Below the pieces are notes generated by a model. That model was not told where the DNA came from. It did not search any database and saw nothing but the letters and a program-made list of their open reading frames with translations. Shown here one piece after another: positions 1-7,923 of a DNA stretch of 60,000 nucleotides. The translations under genes were made by a program, and so were the position numbers. Source of the stretch: JAVKBW01 sp964352715 (GTDB lineage: Bacteria; Pseudomonadota; Alphaproteobacteria; UBA8366; Aestuariispiraceae); contig CAYGSU010000015.1 in assembly GCA_964352715.1 (NCBI GenBank), positions 1 to 60,000 of the forward strand. Reading direction: 5' to 3'. The number at the start of each line of letters is the position of its first letter. Within the stretch, counting starts at the first letter, position 1.

Positions 1-891
1 GGGCAGAAAATAAGGCAGAATTTCGTGGTCGTAAGTATCGAATGCTCGGCGGATGGTTTCTGTTACCTCGCCGCCATTCGGAAGAGTCTCGCCGGTATAG
101 GGTGGCCATTCCAGAGTCGCCAGTTGAATAAGATGATTCATTCCGCTGAGGCGGGCTAAAAGCGAATAGTAACTGCCGTCCTTCTTCATGCTCGTCAGAG
201 TGCGATCGAACTCTGCCAGGAAACTATCCGAGATTGGCGCGTTCTTCGAAATCAGAAGACTCAACGGCACACTGGAATAGACGGTGGGTAGCATGACAAT
301 CTCAGGCCCGTCTTCAAGATCATGCAGAGCGGCCTGTCCGGTTTCCACGACATGCAAAAACACGTCCTGCCTGCCGGCCTGTACCTGGCGCAGACAGCCG
401 GTAGTATTCAGCCCGGTCTGATAGGGAATGTTATTGTTGTCCAGAAACGTTATCGTCCAGCCGTCTCCCAGCATTACGCAATGGATCAGGTTCTGCTGAA
501 TGCTGATATCCGGATTTTCCCGTATGGTGGCTTCTGCAGCAGATCCCGATTTCACAAAAGCCTTCGTATCCAGTGTAAAGATGGCTTCCTGGGATGCATC
601 CATGAACTCGAGACGAGCCGGTGAAGCATAGGTGACAAGGGCATCCAGCCGGCCGTTTTCAACGTCGCGCTGTGCCCGGTTCCAGGGCAGGCCAACAGCG
701 ACGACCTTGTGGCCCATTCGGTTTTCAATGATTTCCTTCGTCAGCGCGACAAGCATGCCATCGACGGCGGCGTCTTCACCGCTCGAAAAGGGCGACCAGC
801 CGGAATTGAAGGCGATACGTAGCGTTTCCCCCTGCGCCGTTGCAGGCAATGCAAGCAGGATGGTTGCCAGAAGGGCAAAAAGTTTTGTCAT
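1..891 (-). CDS. Periplasmic solute-binding protein with two tandem SBP family 3-like domains (partial, 3' end missing)
   Basis: Reading leftwards from an ATG at 891, 297 codons stay open to the window edge, so the C-terminus is missing. Residues 1-19 are a Sec signal peptide (MTKLFALLATILLALPATA). The mature part starts with an ETLRIAFNSGWSPF stretch typical of amino-acid-type solute-binding proteins (SBP_bac_3), followed by a WNRAQRDVENGRLDA region usual in this fold. At about residue 245 a second domain start appears (LATLEWPPYTGETLPNGG), which suggests two binding-protein domains in one chain. Such proteins normally catch small solutes in the periplasm or act as sensors. No transporter subunit is visible within the window. 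No strong ribosome binding site precedes the ATG, but the signal peptide supports this start. Confidence 0.78.
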   Translation of the reverse strand, partial: MTKLFALLATILLALPATAQGETLRIAFNSGWSPFSSGEDAAVDGMLVALTKEIIENRMGHKVVAVGLPWNRAQRDVENGRLDALVTYASPARLEFMDASQEAIFTLDTKAFVKSGSAAEATIRENPDISIQQNLIHCVMLGDGWTITFLDNNNIPYQTGLNTTGCLRQVQAGRQDVFLHVVETGQAALHDLEDGPEIVMLPTVYSSVPLSLLISKNAPISDSFLAEFDRTLTSMKKDGSYYSLLARLSGMNHLIQLATLEWPPYTGETLPNGGEVTETIRRAFDTYDHEILPYFLP

Positions 892-1023
892 TGCCCAAGA
901 CTGTTCTTGATGATCATTCGATTGTCCTGCCCTGTTGCAGCCGCGAGTATCGCAGTTTATCGCGTCTCTTCTAGAACAGGATAGCGGTACAGTACCACCT
1001 CTGAAACTATCGATTGAGAAAAA

Positions 1024-3048
1024 TCAGTCGTCTGTGTCGTCGCTGACCCGGCCGGACAGATAATCGTCGGTCGTCCTTGGTCTGGGTCGCTCGCCGGTTT
1101 TGAACGGATTGTCTTCCGCATTGAACTGCGCAGTGATGCGGCAGTCTTCGCACATCTTCAGACGCTCCATCGCATCGCCCTTGAACATCCAGTGTTTGTC
1201 CCCCAGGGTTTCCAGCATCTTGTCGATGGTGCTTTTTGCGGCAAACGGCTTTCCGCAGGAAATGCATTCGAAGGGTTCTTCCTCGTTCAGAACCACGCGC
1301 TTGCCTGCCTCGGGCCGGAAATCGAAACGCGGCTCCAGTGTTATCACTGATTCCGGGCAGGTGTTCTTGCAGAGTCCGCATTGAATGCAGGCACTTTCGT
1401 CGAAGCCGAGCTGGGGTCTGTCCTCACCGGCGGTCAATGCACCTGTAGGACAGGCGCTGACGCATGCCAGACAGAGCGTACAGCCTTCGGTATCGACCTT
1501 TACCGCACCGAACGGTGCGCCCGGCGCAAGGCGTATGTTATCGACCGGCAAGGGCGCGTGCTCGTGAAGGTGCCGGCCCGCCATCCGCAGGTTGGTGCGT
1601 TTCTCAGGCTGCGGCAGGAAATGCGATGCGCTGAGCTGATGTCCCGGTTTTGCCCGGTCATACAAGGCGTTTTCCACCACGTCGGGGTCGTCTTCAACCA
1701 GCACGTTGACGAGACCGCTGTCGTAACCCAGACCGGTCGTGATCATTTCCACAATGGCGGATTGCCCGGCGAGACCGGATAGTTCGTCACGTCGTTTCGT
1801 TGGCGTCAGAACAAAAAGCCGCTCGGCCCCGTAGGCCAGGGCGGCCAGCATGACATCAGCCCCGATCTGGGTAACCTCGTTGACTTCGTAAGGCAAAACG
1901 GCAGCCGGCAGACCGCGGCCGTGCCGCGCCATGGCTTCGATCAGACCCCGGCCGTGGTCACCGTCATGGATCAACAACGCTGGCCGCTTGCCGCCCGCAT
2001 CGCCATAGGCGCCGAGCAGCAAACGCATCTGTTCCAGCAGAATCGTATTGCTCGGATAGGCATACGATGCCGCCCCTGTGGGACAAACGCTGTTGCACCC
2101 GCCGCAGCCGCCGCAGAGATACGGGTCGATGGCGACCGTATCGCCGTCGGGCGTGATCGCGGCCGCCGGGCAGACATCAAGGCAGCGCGTGCAGCCGGTT
2201 ATCCTGCTGCGGGAATGGGCGCAAAGCCTGGGTTTGAAATCGACATAGCGCACTTTTTCGAACTCACCGACCAGATCGACCAGATCGAACAGAGCCTTGT
2301 GCAGGGCGACCGGATCATCAGGATCGACCTTTACATAACCGTCGCGGCGTTGATGGGCGGGAAACAGCGGTGCGCCGCCGGAAACATCAAGGATCAGATC
2401 GCAGATCGCGGCTGCCCCGTTGCGCGGCGTATCGAAGGTAAAGGCCTCGCGTGCGGACGGACTGACACCGGCATAGTTGTTGACGTTGATTTCAAACGAT
2501 CCGAGATGGCCGGTTGCGCCGGCGATTTTCCCTCGCGCGACCATCAGATCCATATTGCCCATCGGCAGGGCGGAATCTGTATCTGACAACAGAACGGAAA
2601 CCGTGAGCCGGCCATCCAGCCTTTTTGCGGCCTCCAGCGCGACATCCGCCCGGCCATAGATCAGACAGACGCCGTTCGATGTCATCTCAATGGTCGGGGC
2701 CTGCGGCGTTTCCGCTTCGGCGAGCTTCAGCAAGGCCGTGATTTTAGGGCCAGATGATTTTGCTTCCTTCGACCACCCGGCCTGTTCGCGGATATTCACC
2801 GTGTGCAGCGGTGTTTCAATACCTGCTTCATCGAGTTTTTCCGCAAATGTCTGGTGCTCCTGCGTGCACGCCACAAGCACTCTTTCGGCCTTTGCGCATG
2901 TCGCCGCGAACCCGTCTAGTTCGGCCTTGCAGAGCTGTGTATGGCCGACCGAAATCTCCGCCGAATCGAACGCCTTTGTAAGTGCTGCACGGTCCAGCGG
3001 GATGGTTTCCTCGCAATCGCACACGAAGACTGTCGTCTTGTTTGTCAT
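1024..3048 (-). CDS. Large cytoplasmic protein with four [4Fe-4S] ferredoxin motifs
   Basis: A 674-residue protein. Two pairs of CxxCxxCxxxCP-type ferredoxin motifs are visible: Cys-rich stretches near residues 286-325 (CTRCLDVCP and CGGCGGCNSVCP) and near 523-565 (CTLCLACVSACP and CIQCGLCKNTCP). A CISC...CEDC arrangement near residues 596-640 may bind a further metal or cluster. Proteins of this type occur in alphaproteobacterial clusters for formate dehydrogenase and other Mo/W-bis-MGD enzymes, where they are thought to pass electrons or help maturation; that role is inference. The neighbouring divergent tungstate transporter fits it. The start follows GGAAAG about 7 bases upstream. The small gene at 3077-3310 lies 28 bases upstream and is probably cotranscribed. 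Confidence 0.85.
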   Translation of the reverse strand: MTNKTTVFVCDCEETIPLDRAALTKAFDSAEISVGHTQLCKAELDGFAATCAKAERVLVACTQEHQTFAEKLDEAGIETPLHTVNIREQAGWSKEAKSSGPKITALLKLAEAETPQAPTIEMTSNGVCLIYGRADVALEAAKRLDGRLTVSVLLSDTDSALPMGNMDLMVARGKIAGATGHLGSFEINVNNYAGVSPSAREAFTFDTPRNGAAAICDLILDVSGGAPLFPAHQRRDGYVKVDPDDPVALHKALFDLVDLVGEFEKVRYVDFKPRLCAHSRSRITGCTRCLDVCPAAAITPDGDTVAIDPYLCGGCGGCNSVCPTGAASYAYPSNTILLEQMRLLLGAYGDAGGKRPALLIHDGDHGRGLIEAMARHGRGLPAAVLPYEVNEVTQIGADVMLAALAYGAERLFVLTPTKRRDELSGLAGQSAIVEMITTGLGYDSGLVNVLVEDDPDVVENALYDRAKPGHQLSASHFLPQPEKRTNLRMAGRHLHEHAPLPVDNIRLAPGAPFGAVKVDTEGCTLCLACVSACPTGALTAGEDRPQLGFDESACIQCGLCKNTCPESVITLEPRFDFRPEAGKRVVLNEEEPFECISCGKPFAAKSTIDKMLETLGDKHWMFKGDAMERLKMCEDCRITAQFNAEDNPFKTGERPRPRTTDDYLSGRVSDDTDD

Positions 3049-3076
3049 TCCCTGTCTTTCCGGACCGGTTCTAACG

Positions 3077-3310
3077 TCACAGGGCTTCGAAAACCTTCCA
3101 GTTTACGAAACCGTGAATGCCGCGGTCGATGTTGCTGATTTTGTTCTTTTTATCGGTCTTGGCGCTGGCTTTGACGGCCGCGTACTGGCTTGCATTGGGA
3201 TGATCGAAGGCCAGGTCGACCGCTTCCGTTTCCGATGCTGCAACGACGATCATGACAACTGTCGGATCCTTGTCAGCGTCAGGATAGCATTCCATCGGAA
3301 ATACATACAT
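3077..3310 (-). CDS. Small conserved-looking protein of unknown function
   Basis: 77 residues from an ATG at 3310 (MYVFPMECYPDADKDP). The frame could extend to a TTG at 3370, but the ATG has AAGGCG about 8 bases upstream and is preferred. The sequence is soluble, with a beta-strand-rich start (VVMIVVAASETEAVDLAF) and a basic middle. It lies just ahead of the multi-[4Fe-4S] protein on the same strand and diverges from tupB, so it may belong to the same metal or redox unit. I do not recognise the family and no catalytic motif is visible. Confidence 0.6.
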   Translation of the reverse strand: MYVFPMECYPDADKDPTVVMIVVAASETEAVDLAFDHPNASQYAAVKASAKTDKKNKISNIDRGIHGFVNWKVFEAL

Positions 3311-3430
3311 AGACCGCGCCTTTGCCGTGAGACGCGGATAATAGTCATACCGATTTGGCTTTGGCAACAAAACGACCCCGACGGCCGGGGATGGCTGCCG
3401 GGCAGGGAGTCCGCATGCACGGATACATCT

Positions 3431-3492
3431 TATAAAGCCTTATACATGCAGACGGTGTTGTATGAAAAGGTAAAAAAAAGTACAAAAAGGTA
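3431..3492. promoter_or_regulatory. Candidate operator region between the Fe-S protein genes and tupBCA
   Basis: The intergenic stretch carries a perfect inverted repeat, TATAA-AGCC-TTATA, at 3431-3444. It is followed by two direct copies of AAAAGGTA at 3465-3472 and 3485-3492, 20 bases apart, about two helical turns. It lies between two divergent units whose products are tied to tungsten use, so binding by a tungstate- or molybdate-sensing regulator is possible. The sequence does not match a motif I can name with confidence. Confidence 0.3.
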
Positions 3493-3519
3493 GAAAGTGA
3501 ATTTGATGGCTAGGCAGGC

Positions 3520-4224
3520 ATGGACTTTTCGGAAGCATTTACGGCAGCATTCTCGCTGATCGCGACGCTCGATTCCGACCTGATCGAAATCGTCGGCCTG
3601 TCGCTGCAAGTCAGCGGAATGGCGGTTTTTCTGGCCTGTGTCATCGGAATGCCGCTTGGCGCCGTTCTGGCTGTCGGACGGTTTCCGGGGCGCATGCCGG
3701 CGACAGTTATCGTCAATGCCCTGATGGGGCTGCCACCGGTCGTTGTCGGCCTGATTGTCTACATGATGCTGTCGAGGTCGGGCCCGCTGGGAATTCTCGG
3801 TCTGCTGTATTCACCGACCGCCATGGTCATCGCGCAAACCATTCTGGTGGTACCGATTGTCGCCGCCTTGTCACGGCAGATTATCGACGATCTGCATCGC
3901 GAGTATGACGAACTGTTCCGGTCGATGCGGGCGACCAGACTGCAGACCATGGGGGCCCTGTTGTGGGACGCCCGGTATTCGCTGCTCACCGCAATGCTGG
4001 CAGGGATGGGCAGGGCGCTGGCGGAAGTCGGTGCGGTGATGATCGTCGGTGGCAACATTGACCATGTTACCCGTGTCATGACGACGGCGATTGCGTTGGA
4101 GACATCGAAGGGCGATCTCGCCCTGGCGCTGGGTCTCGGGATCATTTTGCTTGTTCTCGCCCTGATCGTTAACGGGGCGCTGATGGCACTGCGCGCCAGT
4201 GCACGGCGGCTCGCCTATGCTTAA
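3520..4224 (+). CDS. tupB: Tungstate ABC transporter permease TupB
   Basis: A 234-residue inner-membrane protein with about five to six hydrophobic segments and the binding-protein-dependent permease signature near the middle (EYDELFRSMRATRLQTMGAL, then GMGRALAEVGAVMIVGGN), which is characteristic of the TupB family. It forms the channel for tungstate with TupC and TupA. The ATG at 3520 follows AGGCAGGC. It is the first gene of a three-gene operon and overlaps tupC by 8 bases. The closest alternative would be a sulfate or molybdate permease, but the following TupA decides for tungstate. Confidence 0.9.
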   Translation: MDFSEAFTAAFSLIATLDSDLIEIVGLSLQVSGMAVFLACVIGMPLGAVLAVGRFPGRMPATVIVNALMGLPPVVVGLIVYMMLSRSGPLGILGLLYSPTAMVIAQTILVVPIVAALSRQIIDDLHREYDELFRSMRATRLQTMGALLWDARYSLLTAMLAGMGRALAEVGAVMIVGGNIDHVTRVMTTAIALETSKGDLALALGLGIILLVLALIVNGALMALRASARRLAYA

Positions 4225-4933
4225 ACCGGCAATCCTGGCCGCTGTTTCCGGCCTTACCTATGCACCCGGCAACACCGTTCTGGTGGATAGCGTCTCGACA
4301 TCGTTCTGTCTTAACGGCGTGTCGGTCGTCATGGGGCCGAACGGTGCGGGGAAAAGCCTTCTGCTGCGTCTGTTCGCCGACCTGATTCAGCCGGATGCAG
4401 GCTCGATACGGGTGAGCGGCTTGCTGCATGACGGGCCTGCACGGATCGCCCTCGTGGCTCAGCGGCCGGTATTGCTGAGGCGGTCGGTGGCGGCAAATGT
4501 CGATTTTGCGCTCAAGATCTATGGCGTGTCGCGGTCTGAACGGGCGGCGAAGGTGGCTGAGCTTCTGAAACTGGCCGATCTGGAACCGCTTGCATCCCGA
4601 CCGGCCCGGTTGCTGTCAGGCGGGGAACAGCAGCGCCTGTCGCTGGTTCGCTCACTCGCCATGAAGCCTGACATCCTTCTGCTCGATGAACCGACCGCTA
4701 ATCTGGATCCGCATGCAACGCAGCAAATTGAAGCAACTGTCAGGCTGGTCTCCGAAAGTGGCGTGAAAGTCATTCTGGTGACGCACGACAAGGGGCAGGC
4801 CCAGCGGCTTGCCGACGAGGTGCTTTTTCTGCATCGCGGTCGACTGCTTGAGCGAACCAGTGCCGAAACCTTCTTCAACAACCCGGACACAAGAGAAGCC
4901 CGCGCCTATCTGGCGGGGGACCTTCTCGTTTAA
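4217..4933 (+). CDS. tupC: Tungstate ABC transporter ATP-binding protein TupC
   Basis: A 238-residue ABC ATPase. The Walker A motif is GPNGAGKS near residue 40, the signature LSGGEQQRLSL near 135, Walker B is DILLLDEPTANLD, and the switch histidine lies in VILVTHDK. The ATG at 4217 overlaps the end of tupB (ATGCTTAA), a coupling typical of this operon. A GTG 18 bases upstream is possible but less likely. The protein powers tungstate import through TupB. Confidence 0.9.
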   Translation: MLKPAILAAVSGLTYAPGNTVLVDSVSTSFCLNGVSVVMGPNGAGKSLLLRLFADLIQPDAGSIRVSGLLHDGPARIALVAQRPVLLRRSVAANVDFALKIYGVSRSERAAKVAELLKLADLEPLASRPARLLSGGEQQRLSLVRSLAMKPDILLLDEPTANLDPHATQQIEATVRLVSESGVKVILVTHDKGQAQRLADEVLFLHRGRLLERTSAETFFNNPDTREARAYLAGDLLV

Positions 4934-4956
4934 TCCCTCGAACTAAAGGAGATATC

Positions 4957-5787
4957 ATGAACCATAGTATTAAAAAATTTACAGGCCGTGCATTGCTGGC
5001 CGCAGTCGTCGCATCGGCATCATGGACTGTTGCACTGGCGGAGGACTTCATCACTGTCCAGTCGACGACATCGACCCAGAATTCGGGCCTGTACGATGTT
5101 ATCCTGCCGCAATTCACCAATGATTCGGGTATTGAGGTCCGGGTGGTTGCCGTCGGTACTGGCCAGGCCATCAAGAATGCCCGCAATTGCGATGGCGATG
5201 TGCTGCTGGTTCATGCCAAGACGGCCGAGGAAAAGTTCGTGGCTGACGGCTATGGCGTCGAGCGTTTCGATGTCATGTACAATGACTTTGTCATCGTCGG
5301 CCCGGATGCAGACCCGGCCGGGCTTTCATCGGCTGTCAGTGTTGCCGAAGCCTTGCTGAAGGTGAGGGATACCAAAGCACCGTTCGCGTCGCGTGGCGAC
5401 GACAGCGGCACCCACAAGAAGGAACGGGCTCTTTGGAAATCGGCCGGCTTCGACCCGACGGAAGCCAGTGGTTCGTGGTATCGCGAAACCGGTTCCGGCA
5501 TGGGCGCAACGCTGAACATTGCCGTTGGCATGGGCGCTTATGCGATGACCGACCGGGCAACCTGGATCGCGTTCGAAAACAAGCAGGACTACAAGGTCGT
5601 GGTCGAAGGCGACACGGCGCTGTTCAACCAGTACGGCGTCATGCTGGTCAGTTCCGACAAATGCCCCTCGACCAAGGTCGATCAGGGACAGGCTTTCATC
5701 GACTGGCTGCTTTCATCGGAAGGGCAGGAAGCGATTGGTGCGTACAAGCGGGATGGCCAGCAACTGTTCTTCCCGAACGCCAACTAG
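4957..5787 (+). CDS. tupA: Tungstate-binding periplasmic protein TupA
   Basis: 276 residues with a signal peptide (cleavage near ALA-ED, residue 28). The mature protein begins with VQSTTSTQNSGLYDVILP, the hallmark TTTSTxxSGL oxyanion-binding motif of TupA, and also has FASRGDDSGTHKKE, the second ligand loop. TupA binds tungstate very tightly and hands it to TupB. The start follows AAAGGAG. It is the last gene of tupBCA, 23 bases after tupC, and ends at a strong hairpin. Confidence 0.93.
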   Translation: MNHSIKKFTGRALLAAVVASASWTVALAEDFITVQSTTSTQNSGLYDVILPQFTNDSGIEVRVVAVGTGQAIKNARNCDGDVLLVHAKTAEEKFVADGYGVERFDVMYNDFVIVGPDADPAGLSSAVSVAEALLKVRDTKAPFASRGDDSGTHKKERALWKSAGFDPTEASGSWYRETGSGMGATLNIAVGMGAYAMTDRATWIAFENKQDYKVVVEGDTALFNQYGVMLVSSDKCPSTKVDQGQAFIDWLLSSEGQEAIGAYKRDGQQLFFPNAN

Positions 5788-5793
5788 GGGGGC

Positions 5794-5829
5794 GGAAGCC
5801 GGGTGGCGGAAGCCCCGTTACCCGGTTCC
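5794..5829. terminator. Hairpin between converging tupA and the small exported protein gene
   Basis: GGAAGCCGGGT at 5794-5804 pairs with ACCCGGTTCC at 5820-5829, with one bulged G. The hairpin lies in the 53-base gap between two converging genes. There is no clear T-tract on either side, so it may end transcription weakly from both directions or simply block read-through. Confidence 0.45.
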
Positions 5830-5840
5830 CCTTACCTGCC

Positions 5841-6197
5841 TCACGGGCCAAGTATTCTGTTAACCCCGGAAACGCCGTCGTTCCGGCACCAGGCCTTATG
5901 CCCGCCCAGACTTCTGTTCTGGTATTCGGCATCGGCCGCGATGAAGGCGGCAATGCGGATATCTTTCAATTCATCGTCAGACAGGGTTGTTACGGCCTCA
6001 ATACTGCGGCGTTTTTCACTTGCGGCAACGGCTATCCCGTCTGTCAGCAGCCCGCAATAGCCCGCCACCTCGAAATCGTATATCAACTGGAAGTACCGGG
6101 TCTCGTCGACCGTTGTGCCGGCCCGAAGCTGGCCGCAGAGACCGTTTGCCAGAATGCATGTCACCGCAACTGCCAAAGCCAGCCCTCTATTTGACAC
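5841..6197 (-). CDS. Small exported protein coupled to the caspase-like peptidase
   Basis: 118 residues from a GTG at 6197 that overlaps the stop of the caspase gene by 11 bases, so translation is probably coupled. The N-terminus is a signal peptide with a hydrophobic core (LALAVAVTCILANGLC). The mature part contains FEVAGYCGLLTDGI and GGHKAWCRNDGV, giving two cysteines that could form a disulfide. I do not know a function for this family. Its position makes it a likely periplasmic partner of the peptidase. Confidence 0.65.
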   Translation of the reverse strand: MSNRGLALAVAVTCILANGLCGQLRAGTTVDETRYFQLIYDFEVAGYCGLLTDGIAVAASEKRRSIEAVTTLSDDELKDIRIAAFIAADAEYQNRSLGGHKAWCRNDGVSGVNRILGP

Positions 6198-7836
6198 GCG
6201 TCATGATCATTTCGTAGTCGCATCCGCCCTGATTGCTGTTTCGCAGCTTGACTTTAAAGGGGAAAGAAGCGACGCCGCTGTCCACCTTTCCGCTGTAACG
6301 GCCTTTGCCCATTATGGTCCCGCTTCCGGTTGCAAAATTCAGAACCAGATCGCCGACCGTTTCAATGTGTCCATCCATACGCAGTTTATTGTCGGAAACA
6401 GATTGAATGTCTGCATCGACCTTTCCGCGGTCGACATCGAATGAAGCATCAATGCGGTCGGCATTTCGGCAAACGCCGAAGCGGAATGCCCGTCTGAAGG
6501 CAACCGGTTCTCCCTTCAGGTGCCATGTTCCGTCAAAAGGAAACTGGTGGTTTGCAGAAACGTCAGGGCCGGTGTTCAACGCGGCGATCTTGGTTCTTGC
6601 CAGTGCCGCGTAGCGACCTTCCGGGTAGGCGTCCAGATACACCTGAAATTCTGCTGCTGTCGTGCCATTCTGAACGGATTCCCAGATTACCAGTTCGTCA
6701 TCGACCGGTTGGACGGTTCGTGACGCGACCTGCTGTTTTGCTTCCAGATCGACGATCATCGAGTTTGCGATCGTGGCGTAGACGCCGTCGGGGAAGCTTG
6801 CGACAAACCCTTTCAGCATGCCGATATTACCGCTGTCCTTGACGGTATTCCAGACCGCCTTTTCGCGCTCGAACCCGTCATCCGGCTGCGGTGCGGCAAT
6901 AGCGGTATTCAGTGAAGCGACCCGCTGTTCCGCAATCGACCGGAACAAACCATTCGGATATTCGGCGATATAGGCCTCGAACAAAACCGGGTCCGTGCTG
7001 TTGGCGATTGATTTCCAGTATTCGATTTCAACCACCTGATTTGTCTGCTGGATCGAAGCGGTCACAACCGGTTCCGGTTCAGGCAGTTTCTCCTGAAACA
7101 CGAAGTCGCCGGTCAGCGAGGAGGATTCCCAGGGTACCTGCCGGCCCTGCGTGCGGTCGACGACATTCACCCGAACAGTCTTGAAGACTTCTTCCACTTT
7201 CGCGCCGGGTGTCTTGATGGCTCGGGCGAGGGCGCGGGTGTAGGTGCTGTTCGTGCCGTCGCCGTCTTCCGCGACCTTGCCGGGCGCGGTTGAATAGGCC
7301 AGCAGCGTACCGGTGGGGGCATCCATCTTTGCCAGCCCGGTCTGGGCCGACCGCGACGCACTTTCGAACGGGTTGTTGCGGCAGGCGTCAAGAATGACGA
7401 TGTTCAGGCTCGATTTGGCCTTGCGCAGAATACCGAGCAGGGTGGAGGCGCGAACGCCCTCGATTTCGACGTCGATCTCTTCCTCGATCTGCGCACCGAT
7501 GGGGATCAGATAGTTTTCACCGTTCACTTGTGCGCCATGCCCGGCATAGTAAACCAGTGTGGTGGCGTTCCCGCCGTTTTCTTCCAGTCGATCGCCGAGA
7601 TTAATAAACGCCTTGGTCAGGTCGCGGCGGTCGAGATCGGTATATTCAAGAACCTCGAAGCCGACCTCGCGCAGGGTATCGGCCATCAGGGCGGCATCGC
7701 GTGCCGGGTTGGCGAGCGGGGCGTTTTCGTAATTGCTATTGCCGATGACAAGGGCGATGCGAGGCTGCGACGCCATTGCGCCTGCCGCAACGAGCAGGAA
7801 TGATGTGAAAATCAAAGATGGTAAAAGGTATCGCAT
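6187..7836 (-). CDS. Secreted caspase-family (peptidase C14) protein with repeats and a C-terminal beta-rich domain
   Basis: 549 residues. A signal peptide covers about 1-23. The caspase fold follows with RIALVIGNSNY at 26, the catalytic histidine in YYAGHG (His100) and the catalytic cysteine in ILDACRNNPF (Cys152). Three copies of a roughly 40-residue helical repeat (WxxIxxSxDxxxFxxYxxxYPxGxF type) lie near 270-310, 325-365 and 380-420. The last 115 residues form a separate domain starting at DGTWHLKG, with two conserved cysteines (FGVCRNAD and GGCDYEM). This C-terminal domain and one repeat recur in the next two genes. Such peptidases cleave after basic residues in known metacaspase relatives; the substrate here is unknown. 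Confidence 0.88.
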   Translation of the reverse strand: MRYLLPSLIFTSFLLVAAGAMASQPRIALVIGNSNYENAPLANPARDAALMADTLREVGFEVLEYTDLDRRDLTKAFINLGDRLEENGGNATTLVYYAGHGAQVNGENYLIPIGAQIEEEIDVEIEGVRASTLLGILRKAKSSLNIVILDACRNNPFESASRSAQTGLAKMDAPTGTLLAYSTAPGKVAEDGDGTNSTYTRALARAIKTPGAKVEEVFKTVRVNVVDRTQGRQVPWESSSLTGDFVFQEKLPEPEPVVTASIQQTNQVVEIEYWKSIANSTDPVLFEAYIAEYPNGLFRSIAEQRVASLNTAIAAPQPDDGFEREKAVWNTVKDSGNIGMLKGFVASFPDGVYATIANSMIVDLEAKQQVASRTVQPVDDELVIWESVQNGTTAAEFQVYLDAYPEGRYAALARTKIAALNTGPDVSANHQFPFDGTWHLKGEPVAFRRAFRFGVCRNADRIDASFDVDRGKVDADIQSVSDNKLRMDGHIETVGDLVLNFATGSGTIMGKGRYSGKVDSGVASFPFKVKLRNSNQGGCDYEMIMTRVK

Positions 7837-7843
7837 TGTTAAA

Positions 7844-7866
7844 CCTGTACAAAAGCCCCGTACAGG
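7844..7866 (-). promoter_or_regulatory. Inverted repeat covering the ribosome binding site of the caspase gene
   Basis: CCTGTAC at 7844-7850 and GTACAGG at 7860-7866 form a perfect 7-base inverted repeat with a 9-base spacer, starting 8 bases ahead of the ATG at 7836. In the mRNA the downstream arm contains CAGG, the likely ribosome binding site, so a hairpin would hide it. It could equally be a DNA operator. A related CCTGTTC lies just upstream at 7877-7883. Confidence 0.4.
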
Positions 7867-7923
7867 ATAGTACCGAACAGGAGTTTTCAGATCAATTCTG
7901 CCAGGCTCTTTTCAGGATATTCG

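Noticed and set aside
1921..3493. Long open frames on the plus strand opposite the multi-Fe-S protein gene
   Set aside because: They are antisense to a protein with clear ferredoxin motifs, show no recognisable domain and are rich in Arg, Ala and Pro as expected for shadow frames in GC-rich DNA.
7844..7883. Alphaproteobacterial LexA box ahead of the caspase gene
   Set aside because: The GTTC-N7-GTTC spacing is not met; the repeats are CCTGTAC/GTACAGG.
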